A stretch of 64,000 nt of DNA from Calliphora vicina (lineage: Eukaryota > Arthropoda > Insecta > Diptera > Calliphoridae): positions 92,516,226 to 92,580,225 of the forward strand of contig NC_088780.1 of NCBI RefSeq assembly GCF_958450345.1, given 5' to 3'. Positions 56,440-64,000 of this stretch are shown here, piece by piece; position 1 is the stretch's first letter, and every line of letters begins with the position of its first letter. Below the pieces are notes generated by a model that saw nothing but the letters and a program-made list of their open reading frames with translations, was not told the origin of the DNA and did not search any database. The translations under genes were made by a program, and so were the position numbers.

Positions 56440-57865
56440 TTATAATAAAACAATATATACTCTGTAAATATATGTAAATAAAAACTAAAAAAATTAACAG
56501 AAAATATACATTCGGTTTCAATAAACAATTTGACAATAGCAAAAAAACAATCAGAGTCAAATTCATTTCATACTCCAAGCTAATTGGGTGCCTAGTTTTC
56601 GCCGCAATTTTAGCCTAAAACATTAAAAATTTAATATAATCAGTTAAAACTATTATTTTTGTCTTTAAAATGTTGTAATATGATCTAAATACTTTCACAT
56701 ACATACATATGTAGTAACATTTTATTATTTTCTTTTGATCAAATCATCTAAAAAAAAAAATTCAAGGGTTTTGGATTTTTCAGTCGTGTTAACGATTCGT
56801 GGAATTGCTCATATGTTAATTAGCTATAAAAGCTGGATAGCTGACATAACATGATGTAAATTGAACGCTAGCTAATATTGAGGATTTTATAATAACTAAA
56901 TATCTTTATTTATTAATTTCTATTCAATCCTTATCAATGAATCTGTTTGCTGGGATGTATAAAATATTCAAGTGTATACCTACCTACCTACCTACCTATG
57001 CAAATATGCGAATTTTGTTGGTCTGCACAAATGTTAGTCTATATTTAATGTTAGACAAAAACGCTAACCTGAATCAGCCAGTCTGTTACAATGTATATAA
57101 ATGTGATAAAGTATGTTCAGTATGTAAAATTTATTGTGGTTGATTTTTTAGTGAAAACAAAATAAAAAGCACATTATTGTTACACACTCTCTTTAACTCT
57201 TGCAATATTATACTTTTTACTTTTGTTAGTTTTCAATTATTTTATTTCAAATTGCGGTAAAATTTTTTTTTGGTGAAATGCAGTGAAATTAATTTTATAA
57301 TTTTAGCTAATAATCATGATTATTTCTTTTAGTCCCTATCATGTTTTTTGTGACCATATAATTTATTCTGACATTATTGGATTATATGCTTAAGCATAAA
57401 CCTACATACTTATATGTGTATGAGGTGAGTGTCAAAATTATAAGGACAATTACTTTTTGTTCTGTTTATCCTAAAATAAAAATAGTATTGATTTAATCAT
57501 TTTAAAGCTCGTTAAAAGTATAAGGTCAGTATATATTATATTAATAATTTCAATATCTTGAGATTTTTTATCAATTGATGCATTGGGTATTTTTATTTAT
57601 GGTATTATAAATGCGACTAGGCATAGAATTTATTAAATTTTCTACTGTTATTTGCCTTATATTTCGCCAAAAATTGTTATTTTCAGCGAAAATTTAAATT
57701 TTTTATTTCTTATCAACTCTTAGTTGATCTGGAAATATGGATTGTATAGTTATCTTGCAAAATGATATGAGACCAGTTCTTGTACTCCAAACAATTTATT
57801 CTAGATGAGGGTAACCAAAAACTATTAGGAAACTGTCACCGCAAGTTCTCTATGAATAACATATG
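56440..57865. other. AT-rich spacer, no gene accepted
   Basis: A TATA-like GCTATAAAAGC at 56823 and a 68-codon frame at 56937-57143 lie here, including a (TACC)n run. Neither is convincing. Confidence 0.35.
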
Positions 57866-58217
57866 GGTGTCTAAAACCACGTTGCCAGCCATCCAGACAG
57901 ACGGACGGACATCGTTTAATCGACACAGAAAGTTATCCTGAGCGGTGTTTCCATTGGCTATCACTTGTCGATAATCTAACGCAATTCTTTTTTAAAAGGA
58001 GCTTGTATATTTTCTTTATTTTTTTTAAAGATTCTTTATCTTCTTCTGTATAAATGTTGTAAAAATTCAAAGCACCCAATCTAACAATTCAAATTTGCTA
58101 ACATTTTTAAGAAATCGAAACTAGTTAAAATGATTTTAGGAAGTGGGTCTTATATGGGAGCTGTGACTGGTTATGGACCGATCGCAATAAAATTTGATGA
58201 CATGACTTTTCTACGAG

Positions 58218-59713
58218 TATATCGAGCCCTTAGCGCCAAATTATCGTAAGCGACAAAACACAAATTTTACAGGAGAAGGTTTTTTCGATTATTTTGAAAT
58301 TTATACATAGAATTAAAAATATTATGATGCGATATATTATAATTTCGTTCAAGCTATTTGTCTATTTTTAAAAAATATTTATAACTTTTGACAATTAAAA
58401 ATTCATGGAATACTTTATTGAAAAATATGACAAAAAAAAAATTTTATTGAATTTTTGCATAGATACTAATTTTTCGAATTGAAATAAAATTTTTATTTAT
58501 GAATAGTTTTTAATGAAATTTCACAGTTATGTAAAATTTTCTATTCAAAATGGAAAAATGAAAACGAATTTTGAAATTTATTATCAGCAATCCCGCAATT
58601 CTCAAAAAAGTGTTGAAAAATCCCAAAAATGGAAATTTTTAGTTTTTTGGCTATAATATCCATACCAGGGTCGGAGTTATCGGAATCCTTTACAAAATAA
58701 TTAAAAGCATATTGGGCCATCTAAAATCGGTTACTATATTTTGATATCGAGTATGCGATTTGAGAATTTTTACCCTAAAGTTTAATTTTACATAAAAATA
58801 GGTGTTTTTTGAATGGACCTAGTCCCTTCGGTAACAACAACTTTTATCTTTTTTTTCATTTAAAATATTTTATGAAAACTTAGCTTTCAGAAACTATAAA
58901 TTCCTTGTACATCCTCTTAGACATTTTTTGTGATAACTTAAAAAGAAAAACAGTTCTTTTTTCCGAAAAAATTAGCGAAAATCGGCTTTTTAAAATTTTT
59001 TAAATTCAAATGTATATAACTTTGGACTTAGTCATTATTTTTAAACAGTTCTTTTTTATTTGACACATACATATGTTGTTAGTCCAACGAAGGAAAACTG
59101 CAGAAAATCGGAAAATATTTGGATATGCTGTTATCAAAAACCTGGAGTAGGTTGGGTAAAAATATTGAAAATTTAATTTTCAAATGCGAATATCTCCTAA
59201 GCTATAAGAGGTAATTGGTGGCTACGACTAGGTCTTTTATAGCACTCGATGAAAAGATTTTATATGTGTAATTTTTTTGAAATCGGAACACAAACAAAGA
59301 AATAGGATCGTTTTAAAAATGTAACATACCCGAGGTGTCCTACTTTGAAGACCCTAGGTCGTGCCCCAGGTGGGCCCATGAGGTCCACATTCAGAAGTTA
59401 AACTCGACAGCACTTCTTCTTTGCGTATGTGAAATTTCATTCAAACCAATCTAACCATTTAGAAGTAACAGATTTATTTCCTTCTTTTTTTTCTATACCA
59501 CTATGTGTCGCTTACGATAAAATTCGTTTACTGTAAAATGTAAACATTGACTTACGATAAAATCTTACCCCCTATAATTTTGAAGTTATTAACAGTTTTG
59601 ATATTCTGAAAACGCTAAAACATCAGTCGGTCCATAAAATTTTAATTTTTGAAATAAAAAAAAAAAATTAGAAAATGTCGCTTACGATAATTTGGCGCTA
59701 AGGGCTCGATATA
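58218..59713. mobile_element. 1.50-kb TIR element with CTTACGATAA subterminal repeats
   Basis: Perfect 38-bp terminal inverted repeats (58218-58255 and 59676-59713), TATATCGAGCCCTTAGCG..., ending with ...TAAGCGACA. If the outermost TA is the target, the TIR starts TCGAGCCC and a Tc1/mariner/pogo-type insertion is implied. CTTACGATAA recurs at 59510, 59552 and 59681 and inverted at 58242. The body 58383-59515 is family H. No transposase. Confidence 0.85.
58383..59515 (+). repeat. Family H repeat body inside the TIR element
   Basis: Runs from TATAACTTTTGACAATT to TCTATACCACTATGTG. It is the reverse complement of 9021-10130 and overlaps 44398-44872 in part ('GGAACACAAAC.AAGAAATAGGATCGTTTTAAAAA'). 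Confidence 0.75.
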
Positions 59714-60207
59714 ATTTATTTCTATTGAATTTTTTTTAAATACCAACATTTTTAAGATATTCATGCTAGTTAAAGTGATTTCCAGAAGAGAACCTTATAT
59801 GAGAATTGTTGAAGTTCAGTGTTTTTCTTAGACTTAAACAAACACAAATAACACACTATTATGAAATTTGAATTTTATCCAAGGTCTATAAAACAAAATT
59901 GGTATGGAAATATTTTTTATAAACATTTGATAAAATAACAATTCCTTAATGAATAACAGCTTAGGATTATATCTTATTGCTTGCCTCAAAATTAAAAATA
60001 TTTATATAATAGATACATATAGCGTAAAACTAGTCATGACATGGTGCGAAATTATGAAAGGATTAAATAAGGCAAATTCGAAAACAAATTTTGTTGTGAC
60101 ATTTATCATGGATTCTCCCTAAAAATTGTATTATAAATTTAATATGTTGTTCATTCACGTTATAATTGTTAAAATAACAATGTATATAATAATTTATAGA
60201 ACTATTG

Positions 60208-60799
60208 TTATACCCTACACCACCATAGTGGAGAGGGTATATTGGGTTAATGCTAATGTTTGTAACGAACAAAAAAATCTGCTTTCAGGATCACTTTCTG
60301 AGTCGATTAATTTGAATTTACGATTGTCCTATACGATTGTCTTATATAAAAATATATAAGCTCTCATAAATATCTTAGTTAAATAGATATCCAAACCAAA
60401 TTCAGCACAAATAAGTTTTATATAAGCCAAAGCTACCAAATTGTATGACGATAGGTGCATAATTAGTCATAGCTCCCATATAAGGCTCACTTCTGAAAAT
60501 CATTTTAACTAGTTTTAACTAGATTCGGTTTATAATCATCTTCTGGGTGTTGGGTAAATCTCTAAAAATGTTGGTAACATAAGTACATAAAATTTAATAA
60601 AAATAAATTATATACTCGTATATAAACATAAATATCATAAAATTTTATTACAATCGACCCATAACCAGCCACAGCTCCCATATAAGCCCCACTTCCTAAA
60701 ATCATTTTAACTAGTTTTAACTAGATTCGGTTTATAATCATCTTCTGGGTGTTGGGTATCATATGGTCGTGCCTGAACGACTATACTTTCTTACTTGTT
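60208..60799 (+). repeat. Family A repeat, first of a head-to-tail pair
   Basis: Starts TTATACCCTACACCACCATAGTGG and ends GACTATACTTTCTTACTTGTT. Internally, a block 'AAATCATTTTAACTAGTTTTAACTAGATTCGG' is duplicated (60498, 60700; spacing about 200 bp). Confidence 0.8.
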
Positions 60800-61302
60800 A
60801 TACCCTACACCACCATAGTGGAAAGGGTATATTGAGTGTGTGCAGATTTTTGTAAGGTGAAAAATAATTGTCCAAACACCCACCTTAAAGAATACCGATC
60901 GAATCACTTTCTGAATCGATTAAACTTTATCGGTCGTAAATGTTAAATTTATATAGGTATCTACACAAGTTTTACTCCAAATATGTTCTATATATACGGA
61001 ATTAATGTCACCTAATTTTATGATGATTGGTCCATAATTAGTCATAGCTCCCATATAAGGCCGGCTTGGCCAATTGCTATACACATAAAATTCCACAAAA
61101 ATAACTTTCATATAGACATAAATCACACAACCTAATTTCATGGCGATCGGTCCATAATTAGTCATAGCTCCCATATAAGGCCCTCTTCGGAAAATCACTC
61201 AAGAAAATAAATTACTGAAATTTTAAAAATATTTTTAAATATTTACATATTGTAAGGTATTACATGGTCGGGCTTGACCGACCATACTTTATTACTTGTT
61301 TT
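60800..61302 (+). repeat. Family A repeat, second of a head-to-tail pair
   Basis: ATACCCTACACCACCATAGTGG directly abuts the TTACTTGTT end of the first copy. It ends 'ATGGTCGGGCTTGACCGACCAT' plus ACTTTATTACTTGTT, with a perfect 8-bp stem in the terminal hairpin. Confidence 0.85.
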
Positions 61303-61304
61303 TA

Positions 61305-62680
61305 TTTTTAAAACCACATCACATGTCTGGCCCCTCCTCTGTGAACAATGTGTTTACACTGGATATTGCTAGCGTATGTTAAATGTTGATTTTTTGACAT
61401 TTAATTTACAAATTGTTTAGAACAATTAATAGGTTCAGAATAATAAAATGCAATATTAAAATGTGTCTATGAGAACCAACTTACACATAAAAAAAAACTG
61501 TTTTTAGTATACAGACATTTTGCAGCAACAATTAATTGGCAAATTATTAAACCGCATTTATCGGCTTTATAATTTACAATAAATATACAATTTTAGTGCA
61601 AAAAGAAATATTGATGGCATAGAAAACAAAGGTGCTAAGTTAACTTTTCATGAAAATTGAGTTTTGAAAACAAAAATAACAAAAACTTAATTAATTGTAA
61701 TTCACACTTAGTTAGGACTATTCTCTAAAATATGTAAAAATAAACTTAGCAGTTTTATACCCTAAGCTATTGTATATACAAAATATTTATTTATTTAAAA
61801 ATTTAATTATGTGACTATTATTAATTAATTACAAATTATAGAAAAATTGATCATTGCAAGGAGGTGGCAATAAATAGCATGGAAATATAATTTAACCGAT
61901 TCTCGGACGTTGTGCCAATTTGGGAACACTTAATTATTATGGCTATATAAAGAAATTGTTTGCACTGGTTAATTTAATTTTGCATTATTAAGTAGTGGAA
62001 AGTGCTCTGATTAAATATTAACTCAAGGAAGATAAGCCGCTGGAGTTCAAAAAAACACTCTTAATTGACAAAACTTGTTTAGCAAAATTACAGTCAGAAG
62101 TGGCCATTGTGCCAATTTTTGTACACCCCTCTAATGTCCTCATTTTAAATTTTATTTTACTATTCTGTTTTTTGTAATGTTGAAAATAAATATACATTGA
62201 AATTTCAAAAATTTTCCCTGTTGTTTTTGTTTGGATGTAAATGGGTTAAATTATTTTAAATACTTAAAAAAAATTATATACTAGAATAAAATTGACAAAA
62301 CTAATTAACATTTTTCACTAAACATATTTATACACCACAAAACATGTTTAAACAAAATTTATTAAGAGAATATACATATTTATAATTGGAGGTAATAACT
62401 CCTTTTCGAAACGTATAAAAAGAACTGATTTTATAAATAAATTTTTCCTTGTTTTTCATTGATAAATATTACAAAAAACTTTGTAACAAACATTCAAAAA
62501 TAAATATTAAAAAGAGATTGAAATCATCCAAAACTAACCTGCGTATATAGTTTAATGAAGCTATATTACAAAATTTGGGAATTTCTTTAAAAAATAATGA
62601 AAGCCTATACATTACTCTGTAGGCACAAAACGAAAAATTTCAATATCAAATATTAATTTTGAATCCTTAACTCTTCTGAA
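61305..62680. other. AT-rich spacer, no gene accepted
   Basis: A direct repeat 'TTGTGCCAATTTNGG.ACAC' occurs at 61911 and 62106. The second follows ACAGTCAGAAGTGGCC and looks like a Tc1-type terminus (..TTTTTGTACACCCC). GGCTATATAAAG lies at 61941. The repeat copies are direct, not inverted, so I do not call an element. Confidence 0.35.
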
Positions 62681-62712
62681 TATACCCTCCATATTCAGAG
62701 GGTATTGAAATT
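62681..62712 (+). repeat. Terminal hairpin of a TATACCCTCC-type repeat
   Basis: ATACCCTCCATATTCAGAGGGTAT is a near-perfect palindrome resembling the 5' ends of families A and B (TATACCC...GGGTAT). The body is not recognisable. Confidence 0.5.
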
Positions 62713-62719
62713 GTGTTTT

Positions 62720-63560
62720 AAACCATTACTAGCATATCCCGGTGCACTTCGCTACCCCTATTCTAGTAAAATTAAGAAATTTCTGATGCAACCTAACTAC
62801 GTACAATGATATGAAAATAACACATGCAAAATATTGAGAATCTCTCAATTACAGTTTACTTGATATTCAAACAATAACTAATGTAAAAAATATCAAGCTT
62901 CACTTAAACTTTCCTTTTTATGGGAGGGATCATTCCTACTAATCCGATCACGTTTAGCTAAACTTTGTAAAAAGGATCAGGAATAAATTCGTTTTTAGCT
63001 ACACTCCGTAGAATGGTAATAAATTGATTGATACACTTTTAAAATACTTTTAGAATTATAGTTCTCCAGATATTCGAAATTAATTATTTACTTTGTATGG
63101 GAATTGCCACGACCACTAATGAAATCCCGACCATTTTCATCCAATCTCTGTAAAATGGTAATAGATCTATGCGGACAAAGTTTGCAGAATCTTGTAATTA
63201 TTACTTTGTATGGGAGGTGACTCACCTCCTTTACCGACCATCCATTTTGGTTCTCCAGACTTTCGAAATAAATACTTTGTATAGGGTGTGCCACGACCAC
63301 TATTCCAATCCCGAAAATTTTCAGCGAAACTATGCAAAATGATAAAAGATAATTTTGGAATTATAGCTCACAAAATATTTAAAAATAACTATTTACTTTG
63401 TATGGGAGGTGACTCGCCACCTGTTCCTATCCGTCCCATTTTTGCTTAAACTTCATGCAGTGATAAGAAATTGATTCGTATAAAGTTTAAAGACCGTCAC
63501 AATTATAGTTCTGCAGATATTATACAATAACTATTTACTTACTATTTACATATTGAGAAA
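62720..63560 (+). repeat. RTE-tail-like module repeated about five times
   Basis: 'TTTGTATGGGAGGTGACTC.CC' variants occur at 62918, 63092, 63204, 63275 and 63399. Each is followed by a GACC/CCC-rich line and 'CTCCAGA.ATTCGAAATAA' or a variant. The first unit opens 'ACTAGCATATCCCGGTGCACTTCG', related to the start of 52169-52580. Spacing is irregular (112, 71 and 124 bp). Confidence 0.55.
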
Positions 63561-64000
63561 ATAAAAAAAAAGACCTGCAAAATATTTCTTTCAAGCGACT
63601 TTAAATTATTAAAATCTTCTTCTTCATTGTTTTCTATAACAACTCTCACTTAAAACAGAGCGAAATCAATCAACTGTTTAATTGTTTCTCTTTTTTATTT
63701 ACAACAACAAATTGGACAAACACGCATTGCTTTGTTTACTTTTTAGCTTAAGGTTCACATGTACACGTTTTTGCATATGTGTTAGTAACATCTTTAAACG
63801 ATTATAACTCCTAAAAAACTGAACCGATTTCAATAAAATATGTATTCTGCACTTCTGTGAATAAATCCCTTTAAAATGGTATATTTCTTGCCCAAATTGA
63901 ATGTATAATGTGAGCATAAAAGGGGTCTAAAGAAATCGACTTGCCTATTAATATTATGATGATGATGATCTAGAAGTCGGATTTTATGGATTTGTTAAGC
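63561..64000. other. AT-rich end of window
   Basis: 'ATTATAACTCCTAAAAAACTGAACCGATTTCAATAAAAT' (63803-63840) is in the style of an RTE 3' tail. A TGATGATGATGATC run lies at 63958-63970. No gene. Confidence 0.4.

Larger units (their letters stand above)
57870..59815 (+). repeat. Family A copy split by a TIR element
   Basis: 'CCAGCCATCCAGACAGACGGACGGACATCG' (57886-57915) and 'GGAAGTGGGTCTTATATGGGAGCTGTGACTGGTTATGGACCGATC' (58139-58182) are family A text, broken at 58218. 'ATACCAACATTTTTAAGATATTCATGC' and 'AAAGTGATTTCCAGAAG' resume after 59713. Confidence 0.7.

Noticed and set aside
56815..57143. Promoter (GCTATAAAAGC) followed by a 68-codon ORF with several cysteines
   Set aside because: A TATA-like string is expected by chance in AT-rich DNA. 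No initiator or downstream element is visible, the ORF contains a TACC repeat, and there is no clear signal peptide.
60920..61198. 92-codon ORF with repeated 'YMGAMTNYGPI'
   Set aside because: It is the family A core read in one frame. Copies differ freely at first and second codon positions (MTNYG, MVKYG, MTGYG), so it is not protein-constrained.
61905..62145. Tc1-type MITE bounded by 'TTGTGCCAATTTNGG'
   Set aside because: The two copies are direct rather than inverted, and no TA-flanked inverse end was found.

Overview
This window comes from a strongly AT-rich insect genome, most likely a fly. I infer this from the element families present (BEL/Pao, Jockey, CR1-like and I/LOA-like retroelements; piggyBac, hAT, Tc1, pogo and Helitron relics). 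A second reason is a pair of interspersed repeats, called family A and family B here, whose ends (TATACCCTACACC, TATACCCTCCACC) and internal text resemble repeats I associate with calyptrate and drosophilid flies. That assignment is from memory and unverified. I recognise no host protein-coding gene, tRNA, rRNA or CRISPR array. Nearly everything that can be identified is mobile DNA or its debris, often nested several layers deep.

Layout. 1-3.1 kb: two decayed non-LTR retrotransposons. 3.1-4.8 kb: a piggyBac-like relic. 5.3-5.7 kb: a 401-bp inverted-repeat element with a perfect 9-bp target duplication. 6.6-10.3 kb: copies of families A and B, a 0.49-kb palindrome and a 1.1-kb repeat body (family H). 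13.4-14.2 kb: an internally deleted copy of a multicopy arthropod gene. 14.5-18.7 kb: hAT-like, hairpin and pogo debris. 21.1-23.5 kb: a long-TIR element with an intact THAP zinc-finger ORF. 24-28 kb: small hairpin elements and degraded repeats. 28.3-30.2 kb: a degenerate tandem array of about 153 bp per unit. 30.3-39.7 kb: an intact, very recent BEL/Pao retrotransposon inserted in a small hairpin element. 41.7-45.4 kb: a hAT-like element broken by family A, a Helitron helicase relic, and a Tc1-like foldback inserted at TA. 45.8-50.1 kb: an almost perfect 4.26-kb palindrome. 50.6-52.7 kb: a hAT-like element with a TTA repeat of about 650 bp, sitting inside a hAT transposase relic. 54 kb: a CR1-like LINE with its palm deleted. 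56 kb: a cluster of CGTACGTGACA motifs. 57.9-61.3 kb: family A copies, one split by a 1.5-kb TIR element and two joined head to tail. 62.7-63.5 kb: tandem RTE-tail-like modules.

The only apparently functional coding unit is the BEL/Pao element on the minus strand. Its gag-pol is a 1759-residue frame with capsid, zinc knuckle, protease, RT, RNase H and integrase regions all in place. The two 429-bp LTRs look identical and the 5-bp target duplication is perfect. Downstream of pol, where an env gene would sit, is a second intact ORF of 304 residues. It is a diverged second copy of the zinc-knuckle plus aspartic-protease module. A good 3' splice site lies 6 nt before its ATG, so a spliced subgenomic RNA could express it. 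I regard this as the best candidate for an undescribed system in the window.
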